A stretch of DNA of 54,309 nt, from positions 1 to 54,309 of the forward strand of contig CALLDR010000181.1 of the NCBI GenBank assembly GCA_937997955.1, in the 5' to 3' direction. Positions 33,075 through 42,120 of the stretch are shown piece after piece. Made by a program: the position numbers and the translations under genes. Numbering within the stretch: position 1 is the stretch's first letter; every line of letters begins with the position of its first letter. Source of the DNA: an uncultured Emergencia sp. (GTDB taxonomy: Bacteria > Bacillota > Clostridia > Peptostreptococcales > Anaerovoracaceae). A model generated the notes under the pieces. That model did no database searches. It saw nothing but the letters and a program-made list of their open reading frames with translations, and was not told the DNA's origin.

Positions 33075-34088
33075 ATGCGTATTGCAATCATGGGCGCAGG
33101 CTCCCTGGGAACGATTCTGGGAGCGTATATTACAAAGGCCGGTTATCAGGTGGATTTAATCGACGCGTACAAGGAGCACGTAGATGCTCTCAATGAAAAG
33201 GGAGCCCATGTGGTCGGTACTGTGGACTTTGTGCAGAAGGTCCACGCCATTACGCCGGATCAGATGGAGGGCGTCTACGATTTGATCATCTACATGGCGA
33301 AACAGACGTACAATGACACCGCCATTCCGCAGATCGCGGCTCATATTGATGAGAACAGCACCGTCTGTGTCTGCCAGAACGGTATCCCTGAATACGCAGT
33401 CAGCGCTGTCATCGGCGAAGAGCGGGTCGTAGGCGCGCCGGTCGGCTGGGGCGCGACCTTCCAGGGACCGGGATGCTCCGCTTTGACGACTACAGAAGGC
33501 CGCCTCAACTTCACGCTGGGTTCCATGGACGGCTCTGTCAGCGACCGGGTTCTCAAAGCCAAGGAGGTTCTGGAAAGCATGGGCGAGGTCGTAGTATCGC
33601 AGAACCTGCTGGGACTGCGCTGGACCAAGCTTTTGATGAACGCCACCTTCAGCGGTCTGTCCACAGCCCTGGGAACCACCTTCGGCGGCGTGCTGGACGA
33701 CGACGTAGCCATGGGGCTGATTTTGAAGATCGGCAAGGAATGTATCGACGTAGCTGCGGAAAGCGGCATTACCATGGAGCCGTATGAGGGCTATGACTTC
33801 TATCAGGCATTTAAGAGAGGCAACAAGGAGACCAACGAAGCTTCCATCAAACTGATCCGGGAGATCTGGACGCCGCATTACAAGCTGACTGCCAGCATGG
33901 CGCAGGATCTGCTCAAAGGCCGCAGGTGCGAGATCTATGATATCAACGGCGTCGTATGCGAAACAGGCAGAAAATGCGGTATCCCGACGCCGGTAAACGA
34001 TGTGATCGTAAAAGTGGTCGCGGGCATCCAGGACGGCAAATACGAGTATTCCCCTGAGAATATCCAGTTCTTTAAAGATCTGATATAG
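33075..34088 (+). CDS. ketopantoate reductase-like oxidoreductase (copy 2)
   Basis: A 337-residue ApbA/PanE-family protein. N-terminal dinucleotide motif GAGSLGTILGAYITKAG, the CQNGIPEY segment, and catalytic Lys/Asn in LRWTKLLMNATFSGLSTA. It is divergent from copy 1. Its location behind a sigma-54 promoter and in front of a BKACE gene suggests it oxidises a hydroxy acid to the keto acid cleaved by BKACE, or reduces a product; pantothenate synthesis is unlikely. ATG 33075 follows TAGGAGGAATGAAAT. Confidence 0.84.
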   Translation: MRIAIMGAGSLGTILGAYITKAGYQVDLIDAYKEHVDALNEKGAHVVGTVDFVQKVHAITPDQMEGVYDLIIYMAKQTYNDTAIPQIAAHIDENSTVCVCQNGIPEYAVSAVIGEERVVGAPVGWGATFQGPGCSALTTTEGRLNFTLGSMDGSVSDRVLKAKEVLESMGEVVVSQNLLGLRWTKLLMNATFSGLSTALGTTFGGVLDDDVAMGLILKIGKECIDVAAESGITMEPYEGYDFYQAFKRGNKETNEASIKLIREIWTPHYKLTASMAQDLLKGRRCEIYDINGVVCETGRKCGIPTPVNDVIVKVVAGIQDGKYEYSPENIQFFKDLI

Positions 34089-34136
34089 CGAGCCGCCTGA
34101 GAAGCTGAGGAAAATGTATGAAATCGGAGGAAGACA

Positions 34137-34985
34137 ATGAGCGATTTATCCAAGAAGAGAATTATTACAGTGGCGACGACCGGCGCGTGGCCGACCAAGG
34201 AGAACAACCCCAATGTACCCCTGCAGCCTGATGAGATCGCGGAGGACATTTATCAGTGCTGGAAGCTGGGCGCTTCTGTGGCGCACATCCATGTGAGGGA
34301 CGAAGAAGGACATGATTCCATGAAGGTGGAGACCTTCAAGGCCGTCATAGACAATCTGAAGGACGGTCATCCGGACTGCGATATCGTCCTGAACCTGACC
34401 GCCGCAGGCGGCATCGCCAACTCTGAAGAGGACAGAATGGCTCCGTTCAAGACACTGAAGCCGGAGATGGCCAGCTTTGACTGCGGTACTATGAACTGGA
34501 TGCACATGGGCGTCTTCAACAACAACCCGAATTTCCTGATGACCATGGGTACGGCCATGCAGGAAGCCGGCGTAAAGCCGGAGGTAGAGGTCTTTGATAT
34601 CGGCATGATCTATGAAGCCCAGTGGTTCCTGAAAAAAGGATATCTGAAGGCGCCGGTTCACTTTCAGTTCTGCATGGGCTGCGCCGGCGGCATTCCGGCA
34701 ACGGCAGAGAACGTGATCCTGATGCGCAACGCCCTCAGAGAGGCTATCCCGAATTCCACATGGAGCGCCTTCGGCGTAGGCAAGGGGGCCATGGAAGTCA
34801 TGTACACCGCCATCGCTGCCGGCGGAAATATCCGTGTCGGCATGGAGGACAACGTGGTGTACAAGCAGGGCCAGCTGGCAGAGAGCAACATGCAGCTCAT
34901 CGAAAGAGCTGTCAGAGCCGTAGAGGACTTCGGCTGTGAGGCAGCCACGCCAGATGAAGCGAGAATGATCCTGGGCCTGAAATAA
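34137..34985 (+). CDS. BKACE (DUF849) beta-keto acid cleavage enzyme
   Basis: A 282-residue TIM-barrel, zinc-dependent enzyme of the BKACE family, which transfers the acyl part of a beta-keto acid to acetyl-CoA, giving acetoacetate and a new CoA ester. Family marks are ITVATTGAWPTKENNPNVPL, the zinc His pair in AHIHVRDEEG, LNLTAAGG, FDCGTMNW, FCMGCAGGIPAT and NIRVGMEDNVVY. Known members act on 3-keto-5-aminohexanoate (lysine fermentation) or dehydrocarnitine; which applies here cannot be read by eye. It forms a two-gene sigma-54 operon with the reductase. ATG 34137 follows CGGAGGAAGAC. Confidence 0.9.
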   Translation: MSDLSKKRIITVATTGAWPTKENNPNVPLQPDEIAEDIYQCWKLGASVAHIHVRDEEGHDSMKVETFKAVIDNLKDGHPDCDIVLNLTAAGGIANSEEDRMAPFKTLKPEMASFDCGTMNWMHMGVFNNNPNFLMTMGTAMQEAGVKPEVEVFDIGMIYEAQWFLKKGYLKAPVHFQFCMGCAGGIPATAENVILMRNALREAIPNSTWSAFGVGKGAMEVMYTAIAAGGNIRVGMEDNVVYKQGQLAESNMQLIERAVRAVEDFGCEAATPDEARMILGLK

Positions 34986-35085
34986 TAAATAGTGATAAAT
35001 AATGATGAAATAATGATTTAGCGAATGACAGGAGCCCAGGAGGTGGGCCCCATCTGAGAAGCATTCTCCCATAAGAATAATTGCG

Positions 35086-35120
35086 GCAAAACAGCGTCTG
35101 GGAACAGGCGCTGTTTTGCT
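35086..35120 (+). terminator. hairpin after the BKACE gene
   Basis: GGCAAAACAGCGTCTG and CAGGCGCTGTTTTGCT pair over 15 bp with G-U pairs. The T-rich part lies within the stem, not after it, so termination efficiency is uncertain. Confidence 0.55.
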
Positions 35121-35242
35121 GTCTGCGGGCATGGCGCAGGGCTTTTTCCGGGCGGAATATCATCGCCTCGTCTCGTTTTGCGCGTTGCGCGTCAAAGCTT
35201 TGTGAAGTATAATAATAGCATATTGACAGGAGGGAGATCGCG

Positions 35243-35812
35243 ATGATACTGAACATGCGCCTGGGGTTCTCTTATGTGGGCCTGATTTTCCTGATTCTGC
35301 TGATGGTGCCGAACCTGATCTGGACGAAGCGTCAGCCGAAGGATTATGATAAATATGTGGGAAATGAAAGCCGCCTGCTGCTGGCGCTTGAGAGGATCGG
35401 AGAGGTTCTGGTCAGCTGCGCCGCGCTGATTTTTTCGGATTTCAATATCAGAAACGCCGGCCTCTGGACCGTTTGGCTGCTGTTGGCGGCGGTGATGATG
35501 GTATTGTATGAGGTCTATTGGATACGGTATTTCCGCAGCGATCAGACCATGTATGATTTTTACAGCAGTCTGTTGGGCGTCCCCGTGGCGGGAGCTTCGC
35601 TGCCGGTGGCGGCCTTTTTCCTGCTGGGGATTTACGGAAAGAATCTGTTTCTGCTGATCTCTGTCATCGTTCTGGGTATCGGCCATATCGGTATCCACCT
35701 GGGGCATCGGCGGGAGATCGGGGTTCAAGAGCTTTCAGTTCAGGAGAGCAAGGTTCAGGAGATCGCGGTTCAGGAGATCGCGGCTCAAAAGAAAGAAGAG
35801 GAGAATTCATGA
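35243..35812 (+). CDS. small integral membrane protein with repetitive tail
   Basis: A 189-residue protein with about five hydrophobic spans (for example VGLIFLILLMVPNLIW and LWTVWLLLAAVMMVLYEVYW). I do not recognise a named family with confidence. The last 35 residues are a hydrophilic tail made of five-residue repeats: VQELS, VQESK, VQEIA, VQEIA, AQKKE. This tail comes from a 15-bp tandem repeat (about 35722-35790), like other repeats at gene ends in this window. The next gene starts inside its stop (ATGA). ATG 35243 follows GGAGGGAGATCGCG. Confidence 0.7.
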   Translation: MILNMRLGFSYVGLIFLILLMVPNLIWTKRQPKDYDKYVGNESRLLLALERIGEVLVSCAALIFSDFNIRNAGLWTVWLLLAAVMMVLYEVYWIRYFRSDQTMYDFYSSLLGVPVAGASLPVAAFFLLGIYGKNLFLLISVIVLGIGHIGIHLGHRREIGVQELSVQESKVQEIAVQEIAAQKKEEENS

Positions 35813-36948
35813 AATTCATTCACATCTCTGATCTCCATCTGGGAAAACGGGTCAACGAGTTTTCCATGATGGAGGATCAGGCTTACATATTAAATCAGAT
35901 CCTGGGCGTCGTCGAGGCGGAGCGGCCAGACGGCGTTCTCATCGCCGGGGACGTCTACGACAAGCCGGTGCCTCCCGCCGAGGCGGTGCAGCTGTTCGAC
36001 GATTTTCTGGTGCGCCTGTCAAAGGGCGGTACGCCGGTTTTCATCATCAGCGGCAATCACGACAGCGCGGAGCGGCTGGCCTTCGGAGGCCGTCTCATGG
36101 GGCAGAGCGGCGTTTATGTGTCGCCGGTCTACGACGGCAGCGTCCGATCCGTGGCTTTGGAAGACGAATACGGCAAGGTCTTTGTCCATCTGATCCCCTT
36201 CCTGAAGCCTGCCCATGTGCGGCGGTTTTTCCCCGATGAGGAGATCGGCAGCTATACCGACGCCATGAGGAAGGTCGTCGGCAGCCTGTCCCTGGACGGC
36301 CGGGACCGCCACGTGGCTTTGACCCATCAGTTCGTCACCGGCGCGGTGCGCAGCGATTCGGAGGAGGTCTCTGTCGGAGGTACGGACAACGTGGACGCGT
36401 CGGTCTTTGATCCCTTTGATTACGTCGCCCTCGGTCACATCCACCGACCGCAGAGGGTGACGAGAGACACGGTGAGATACTGCGGAACGCCGCTGAAATA
36501 CTCATTCTCCGAGGCTGGCCATGACAAGTCCGTGACCGTGGCGGAGCTCCGGACAAAGGGAGACCTTTCCATCAAAACGATTCCGCTGGAGCCTCTGCGG
36601 GATATGCGGGAGATCAAAGGAACCTACGAGGAACTCACGGCGAAGAGCTTTTACGAGGGGACCGATTATCAGGAAAGCTATCTGCACATCACCCTGACCG
36701 ATGAAGAGGATATTCCCGACGCCATCGGCAAGCTGCGGGCCATCTACCAGAATATCATGAAGCTGGATTACGACAATGCCAGGACGCGGGCCAGCATGGA
36801 GATCGACGGCGCGGAGGATCTGGAACAGAAGTCACCGCTGGATCTGCTGGGCGAGCTGTATGAGAAGCAGAACAACCAGCCCATGTCGGAAGAACAGAAG
36901 AACTTTGCCCGGCAGCTGATCGGGGAGATCTGGGAGGAGGAACTATGA
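35809..36948 (+). CDS. sbcD: SbcD nuclease subunit
   Basis: A 379-residue Mre11-type metallophosphoesterase, the nuclease half of the SbcCD complex that cuts hairpins and protein-blocked DNA ends. Metal-binding motifs are HISDLHLGK (residues 4-12), IAGDVYD, ISGNHDSAERL and VALGHIHRPQ. Start ATG 35809 overlaps the previous stop by four bases, and its own stop overlaps sbcC in the same way, so the three are coupled. Confidence 0.95.
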   Translation: MKFIHISDLHLGKRVNEFSMMEDQAYILNQILGVVEAERPDGVLIAGDVYDKPVPPAEAVQLFDDFLVRLSKGGTPVFIISGNHDSAERLAFGGRLMGQSGVYVSPVYDGSVRSVALEDEYGKVFVHLIPFLKPAHVRRFFPDEEIGSYTDAMRKVVGSLSLDGRDRHVALTHQFVTGAVRSDSEEVSVGGTDNVDASVFDPFDYVALGHIHRPQRVTRDTVRYCGTPLKYSFSEAGHDKSVTVAELRTKGDLSIKTIPLEPLRDMREIKGTYEELTAKSFYEGTDYQESYLHITLTDEEDIPDAIGKLRAIYQNIMKLDYDNARTRASMEIDGAEDLEQKSPLDLLGELYEKQNNQPMSEEQKNFARQLIGEIWEEEL

Positions 36949-39716
36949 GACCGATTACGTTGACCCTTTCCGCCTTTGGCCCCTATGCCGGGCGGACGAC
37001 CCTGGATATGGAACGCCTGGGCAGCCAGGGGCTGTATTTGATCACCGGCGATACGGGAGCTGGAAAGACCACCATCTTTGACGCCATCACCTTTGCCCTT
37101 TACGGGGAGGCCAGCGGGGATCAGCGGCAGAGCGACATGCTGCGCTCCAAATACGCCGCGGCGGACATGCCTACAGAGGTGGAGCTGACCTTCGCCTATG
37201 GAGGCCAGAACTACACGGTGCGCCGCAATCCGGAATATGAGCGTCCGGCAAAGCGGGGCGGCGGTACGACGCTGCAGCGGGCCGAGGCGCAGCTGACCTG
37301 TCCCGACGGCAGGATCCTGACCAAAACCAAAGCGGTAACGGCGGCTATAGAAGAGCTGCTGGGCCTGAACCGCAGCCAGTTTACCCAGATCGCCATGATC
37401 GCCCAGGGGGATTTTCTCAAGCTGCTGCTGGCCTCGACAGAGGACCGGCTGGACATCTTTCGGAAGATCCTGAAGACGGAGCTCTATCAAAGCCTGCAGA
37501 AGCGGCTGGCGCGCCGGTCGGCGGAGCTGCGCCAGCAGTGGGAACAGACGGGAGACAGCATCACCCAGTATGTGGAGGGCCTGACCTGCGACGCGGAAGG
37601 AAAATTCGCGGAAAGCCTGGAACTCGCGAAAGATTCCCAGATTCCGTTAGCTGACATCATAGAACTGGTTGACCAGATACTGGCCTCTGACCGGGAGCAA
37701 AAGGCTGAGATTGAAGGGAGACTGTCTGCCCTCGATGGCCAGATCGGAGACTTGAACCTGGCTATCGGCAAGGGCCAGGAGCGGGAAAAAACAAAACGGG
37801 CTCTGAAGCAGGCGGAAGAAGATCTGGCAGAGGCCGAGGGGAGCTATGAAGAGACGCTGGCTCTGTACAACGCGGAGAAGGAGAAAGAAGTCGAGCGGGC
37901 CCTTTTGCGCGAGAAGATCGCCCTGGAAGAAAAGGAATTGAATCAGTATGACGCCTTGGAACAGGCCCGGAAGACCTGTGATGAAACGGCCTACAGGCTG
38001 AAAGAGGCGCTGGAAGCCGTGGAGGAGCAGAGCATGTCGTTAGAAACATCAAAATCGGAATTAAACGATCTGAAAGAAGAGCTGTCCGGCCTGCAGGACG
38101 CGGGGCGGCAGGCGGCCCTTTTGGAAAGTCAGCTGGAACAGCTCGAAGGCCGGAAGAAGGCTTTGTCGGCGGCAGAGGCCGACCTGGCTGACTGGACTTT
38201 GCTGCGGAGCCAGTGGGAGCAGGCGAAGGAGGCCTATCTGCGCGCGTCGCTGAAAAACGACAGGCTGAGGACCCAATATGAAAATCTGAACCGGGCGTTT
38301 TTAGATGAGCAGGCAGGTATCCTGGCAGAGACCCTTGAGGAGGGCCAGCCGTGCCCAGTCTGCGGTTCCACCGATCATCCCGCTCCGGCGGCGAAGCCGG
38401 AGACCGCTCCAACAGAAGAAGCGCTGGAAGCGGCGAAGCAGGCCAGCGATGAGGCGGCGGCTGAGATGAGTCGGCGCAGCGCTGAAGCAGGCAGCTTTGA
38501 CGGTCAGACGAAGGCCAAGCGAGAAGAGCTGGAAAACAAAGCGGATCAGCTCTTTGACCAGTGGAAGACGGAGAGCCTGGCGGAGCAGCTGCGGGACGAG
38601 GCAGAGAAGGCGGAAGAAGAAAAGAACCGGCTGGACGCTCAGCTGCGGAAGGCGCTGGGGGACGCGGAGCACAGGGCAGCTTTGGAGCAGCTGATCCCTG
38701 AGAAGGAAAGGCAGACCTCCGAGGCGGAAGCGGCTCTGTGCCAGCAGGAAAAGGCCGCCGCTGCTCTGCAGAGCGAGGCCGCGGAACGGCTGCGGCGCGC
38801 GGACGCCATGGCGGCAGAGCTGGCATACGAGAGCAAAGCCACGGCGGAAAGCCATTTGATGTCCCTGCGGGAGCGGGAAAAGGCGGGCAAGAAAGCCTTT
38901 GACTGGGCCAGCGAAGCCTATGGGGCCGGCAAGGAGGCCCGGGACGCTCTCAGAGGCCAGGTGGAAAGCCTGCGGGGGCAGCTGGACGGCATGACGGAGA
39001 CAGATGTGGCGGAAAAGACGGCCAGAAAAGAGCAATTGGAAGAGGAACGCAGAGCCCTGCAGGATCGGCTCACCGCCTGCGCGGCGCGTGTCTCAGCCAA
39101 CGGCTTCGCCCTGGGAAAGCTGCGGGAACAGTCGGAAAACCTGCGGCAGCTGGAGCATCAATGGTCCTGGGTCAAGGCCCTGTCAGATACCGCCAACGGA
39201 AACCTCAGCGGCAAGGAGAAGATCAAGCTGGAAACCTACGTGCAGATGCGGTATTTTGACCGGATCATCGCCCGCGCCAACACCCGGTTTATGGTCATGA
39301 GCGGCGGACAGTACGAGCTGAAGCGCAGGGAGGCGGCGGAGAACAACCGCAGCCAGAGCGGCCTGGAGCTGGACGTTATCGATCACTATAACGGCAGCCA
39401 GCGCAGCGTCAGAACCCTGTCCGGCGGAGAATCCTTCAAGGCGTCTCTGTCCCTGGCCCTGGGCCTTTCCGACGAGATCCAGTCCTCCGCGGGAGGCATC
39501 CGTCTGGACTCCATGTTCGTGGACGAGGGCTTCGGGTCTTTGGACGAGGAATCCCTTCAGCAGGCCATACGGGCCCTGGCTGACCTTTCCGAAGGCAGCC
39601 GGCTGGTGGGGATCATCTCACACGTAGGGGAGCTGAAGGAGCGGATTCAGAAGCAGATCGTCGTCACGAAGGACAAGTCGGCGGGCAGCCGGGTGGAGAT
39701 CCGGTGTGAGGAATAA
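36945..39716 (+). CDS. sbcC: SbcC ATPase subunit
   Basis: A 923-residue Rad50-type SMC-like ATPase. Walker A GDTGAGKTT lies near residue 35, the Q-loop follows, then a long Glu/Ala-rich coiled coil. The zinc hook CPVCGSTDHP is near residue 470 at the coil apex. The C-terminal lobe has the signature TLSGGESFKASLSLALGLS and Walker B MFVDEGFGSLDEE. With SbcD it processes DNA hairpins and double-strand ends. In a genome rich in tandem repeats, its state may matter for repeat stability (speculation). Confidence 0.95.
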   Translation: MRPITLTLSAFGPYAGRTTLDMERLGSQGLYLITGDTGAGKTTIFDAITFALYGEASGDQRQSDMLRSKYAAADMPTEVELTFAYGGQNYTVRRNPEYERPAKRGGGTTLQRAEAQLTCPDGRILTKTKAVTAAIEELLGLNRSQFTQIAMIAQGDFLKLLLASTEDRLDIFRKILKTELYQSLQKRLARRSAELRQQWEQTGDSITQYVEGLTCDAEGKFAESLELAKDSQIPLADIIELVDQILASDREQKAEIEGRLSALDGQIGDLNLAIGKGQEREKTKRALKQAEEDLAEAEGSYEETLALYNAEKEKEVERALLREKIALEEKELNQYDALEQARKTCDETAYRLKEALEAVEEQSMSLETSKSELNDLKEELSGLQDAGRQAALLESQLEQLEGRKKALSAAEADLADWTLLRSQWEQAKEAYLRASLKNDRLRTQYENLNRAFLDEQAGILAETLEEGQPCPVCGSTDHPAPAAKPETAPTEEALEAAKQASDEAAAEMSRRSAEAGSFDGQTKAKREELENKADQLFDQWKTESLAEQLRDEAEKAEEEKNRLDAQLRKALGDAEHRAALEQLIPEKERQTSEAEAALCQQEKAAAALQSEAAERLRRADAMAAELAYESKATAESHLMSLREREKAGKKAFDWASEAYGAGKEARDALRGQVESLRGQLDGMTETDVAEKTARKEQLEEERRALQDRLTACAARVSANGFALGKLREQSENLRQLEHQWSWVKALSDTANGNLSGKEKIKLETYVQMRYFDRIIARANTRFMVMSGGQYELKRREAAENNRSQSGLELDVIDHYNGSQRSVRTLSGGESFKASLSLALGLSDEIQSSAGGIRLDSMFVDEGFGSLDEESLQQAIRALADLSEGSRLVGIISHVGELKERIQKQIVVTKDKSAGSRVEIRCEE

Positions 39717-39751
39717 TCGCGGTGTCTGGGGTGTCTGGGGAGCGGATCCGC

Positions 39752-40069
39752 TCACGCCAGCAGGGGCAAAATCAGCTCCAGGGCCAGAACTACGCCGCAG
39801 CAGGAAAGGGCCACCTGAAACAGACTGGCTCCCAGCCAGGCGGCGGCGATTCCCACAGCCAGCGCCAGAGCTCCCGCGGCAGAGGAGCCGGTGGCCCCGA
39901 GGATGGCGGGAAAGGTCATCACAGCCAGCGTCACGTAAGGCACGTAATAGAGGAAGGACTGGATGAAAACGTTGCTGATCTGCTTCTGGATCAGAGTCAG
40001 AGGCAGGACTCTGATGGCGTAGGTAACGCCTGCCATAATGGCGATATAGATGTAAACGTTATGCGACAT
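39752..40069 (-). CDS. azlD: AzlD small subunit of branched-chain amino acid exporter
   Basis: A 105-residue protein with three or four membrane spans, typical of AzlD (YIYIAIMAGVTYAIRVLPLTLI start). It works with AzlC to export branched-chain amino acids or analogues. Its ATG (40069, after AGGAGGGTTCCACCG) lies 11 bases inside azlC, so the two are coupled. Confidence 0.9.
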   Translation of the reverse strand: MSHNVYIYIAIMAGVTYAIRVLPLTLIQKQISNVFIQSFLYYVPYVTLAVMTFPAILGATGSSAAGALALAVGIAAAWLGASLFQVALSCCGVVLALELILPLLA

Positions 40070-40877
40070 CGGTGGAACCCTCCTTTTTTGTCTTGCTCTG
40101 GGCGTCAGCTTGTCCCACCGGCGCGATCAAAGCGGCGGCGGCCGACAGGACTACGGTCAAGATGATGATCCGCGTGCCCGAGGACAGCGCCGCGGTCAGA
40201 GGCAGGACGGAAGCGGCGTAGCTGACCGCAAAGCTGGCGATAATGAGCAGGGCGATGGTCCTGTCCTTTTTCGCCGGCGGAATGATGACTGCCAGGAACA
40301 TGCCGTAAAGGGCCACGCCCAGGGCGCTGACCAGCTGCGGCGGAAGCAGGTTGCCGGCAGTAATGCCCAGAGCCGTGCCTGTGGCCCAGCATGGAGCCGC
40401 GGCCACTATAGCCCCATAGGTATAGTACGGATTCAAAAGGCCGGGCCGCGCGATGGTGATGCCGAAAAGCTCGTCGGTTACATCGAAGCCTATGAGCAGA
40501 CGATGGCACAGCGGTGTGCCGGGGGCGAAACGCTGGCTGAGGGCGCAGCTCATCAAAAGGTAGCGGGCGTTGGTGACCAGAGTGATCAGCGCCATTTCAA
40601 AATAGGAGCCGTCGGCGGCCATCATGGAGAATCCGGCATACTGACCAGCGGATGCGTTGTTTAAAATGCTGGTGAGAAATCCCTGGAAGGGTGTCAGGCC
40701 CGCGCTTCGGGCGGCGATGCCCAGGGAGAAAGCTACAGCGAAATAGCCCAGGCCGATGGGAATGCCGTCACGGACGCCTTCCACAAAGACCCTTCTGTCA
40801 AAAAAGGGCTTGCTGTTTGTTTTGGAGTTTGTTTTAGAGTCTTTTTTCGAGACCGGCTTGCTGTTTGTCTTGTCCAT
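40059..40877 (-). CDS. azlC: AzlC large subunit of branched-chain amino acid exporter
   Basis: A 272-residue AzlC-family membrane protein. GIPIGLGYFAVAFSLGIAAR and NASAGQYAGFSMM are family hallmarks. The N-terminus has an unusual Lys/Ser/Asn-rich extension (SKKDSKTNSKTNSK), probably from repeat expansion. It is divergent from a LysR regulator. ATG 40877 follows GAGGTGAAG. Confidence 0.9.
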   Translation of the reverse strand: MDKTNSKPVSKKDSKTNSKTNSKPFFDRRVFVEGVRDGIPIGLGYFAVAFSLGIAARSAGLTPFQGFLTSILNNASAGQYAGFSMMAADGSYFEMALITLVTNARYLLMSCALSQRFAPGTPLCHRLLIGFDVTDELFGITIARPGLLNPYYTYGAIVAAAPCWATGTALGITAGNLLPPQLVSALGVALYGMFLAVIIPPAKKDRTIALLIIASFAVSYAASVLPLTAALSSGTRIIILTVVLSAAAALIAPVGQADAQSKTKKEGSTDVA

Positions 40878-40902
40878 ATTATTGCTTCACCTCAACTTCT
40901 TT

Positions 40903-40980
40903 GATTGCTGTTATCTTTGCTTCACTGACTGCTGTTATCTTTGCTTTACTGAATGCTGTTGCCTTTGACTGCCGTTATCT
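40903..40980 (-). repeat. 24-bp tandem repeat in the azlC 5' region
   Basis: Plus-strand units GATTGCTGTTATCTTTGCTT.. at 40903-40926 and GACTGCTGTTATCTTTGCTT.. at 40927-40950, then a 20-bp degenerate unit (40951-40970) and a partial copy. It lies in the untranslated leader of azlC on the minus strand. Confidence 0.8.
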
Positions 40981-41053
40981 TCATTTCAGCGGCCGCTTTG
41001 CCGCGGACCGCCTTTGGTCTCTCCGAAAGTACGCCTGTATTATAGCACCACTA

Positions 41054-41082
41054 TTGACATTAGTAAAACAAATGTTTATAAT
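41054..41082 (+). promoter_or_regulatory. consensus promoter for the LysR gene
   Basis: Perfect TTGACA (41054-41059), 17-bp spacer and perfect TATAAT (41077-41082). The flanks carry ATTAG words (41059-41063 and 41088-41092) that could be part of a LysR box. Such a consensus promoter for a regulator implies strong control by repression. Confidence 0.85.
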
Positions 41083-41114
41083 GAGATCATTAGAAAAAAT
41101 AATGAGGTGAGAAG

Positions 41115-42035
41115 GTGCAGTCCAAATACGGAATCTTTTGTGAAGTCATCGAAAAGGGCAGCTTTACCAAAGCGGCGCGGCAGATGGGGTATACCCAGAG
41201 CGCCGTCAGCCAGACGATCAAGTCCCTGGAAAGAGAACTGGGGACCGTTTTGATCGAGCGGAGGAAGGACGGGATCGCTTTGTCGGCGGACGGCAGGGCC
41301 TTTTTTCCGTATTTTCAGGATATCTACAACGGGGAAAAAGCGCTGGAGCAGAAGCGCAGAGAAATGGAGGGACTGGAGAATTCTACCATAAGGATCGGAA
41401 CCTTTACCAGCGTCAGCCGCAATCTTCTTCCACAGCTGATGAAACGGTTTAAGGAGCGGTACCCTGGGGTGGACTTCTTTTTGAAGCAGGGCGAATACAC
41501 CAGTATTGCCAGATGGGTGCAGGACGGCAGCGTGGATTTTGGCTTTGTCAACGTGGAGGCCGTAGAGGGCGTGGAGCTGGAGCCCCTCTATGAGGACGCC
41601 ATGGTGGCGGTTTTGCCGAAGGGGCATCTGCTGGCGGCGCAGACCCAGGTCACCTTGGGGCAGATGGCGGACGAGCCCTTTATCCTGCTGGATGAGGGCG
41701 ATTACAGCCTGCCGATGAAAGCCTTTGGGGCGAAGAACCTGTCGCCTCAGGTGGCATATAAGGTCTACGACGATTACTCCATTTTGGCCATGATCCGCCA
41801 GAGCCTGGGAGTGTCCATTCTCTACGACATGGTGCTGCGCGGCTTTGAGGATCAGGTGGCTGTCCGGCCCATCGAGGAGCGTCCGACGCGGACCATAGCC
41901 CTGGCCTGGCGAAACTGGGACACGATGTCTTTGGCCGCCAGGCGGTTTACCCAGTTCGTCTGCGAAGAGCTGAAACAAGAAGCCGGCGAGCAAGGCGGGA
42001 AACCGGCAAGTAAGGCGAAGGCGGAAAGCCGGTGA
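41115..42035 (+). CDS. LysR-family transcriptional regulator
   Basis: A 306-residue LysR regulator with N-terminal winged helix (FCEVIEKGSFTKAARQMGYTQSAVSQTIKSLERELG) and a periplasmic-binding-like effector domain. It is divergent from azlCD and likely controls it in response to an amino acid. Start is GTG 41115, with AGGTGAG upstream. The C-terminal 18 residues (GEQGGKPASKAKAESR) fall in a GC-rich tandem repeat that continues past the stop, so the tail is probably non-functional. Confidence 0.9.
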   Translation: MQSKYGIFCEVIEKGSFTKAARQMGYTQSAVSQTIKSLERELGTVLIERRKDGIALSADGRAFFPYFQDIYNGEKALEQKRREMEGLENSTIRIGTFTSVSRNLLPQLMKRFKERYPGVDFFLKQGEYTSIARWVQDGSVDFGFVNVEAVEGVELEPLYEDAMVAVLPKGHLLAAQTQVTLGQMADEPFILLDEGDYSLPMKAFGAKNLSPQVAYKVYDDYSILAMIRQSLGVSILYDMVLRGFEDQVAVRPIEERPTRTIALAWRNWDTMSLAARRFTQFVCEELKQEAGEQGGKPASKAKAESR

Positions 42036-42113
42036 GCAAAGCGAAAGGCCGGGAGGCAAAGCGGGAAGCCGGTGAGTAAAGCCGAAGGCCGGCGAGCAAA
42101 ACAGGAGGTCAAA
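41985..42113 (+). repeat. GC-rich degenerate tandem repeat across the LysR gene end
   Basis: About six imperfect units of 18-22 bp built on AAGCCGGTGAGCAAAGCG. Units begin inside the LysR coding region; the stop TGA lies in GCCGGTGAGCAAAG, and the same word recurs downstream as GCCGGTGAGTAAAG. The array ends at the ribosome binding site of the next gene. Confidence 0.75.
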
Positions 42114-42120
42114 ATCGAAA

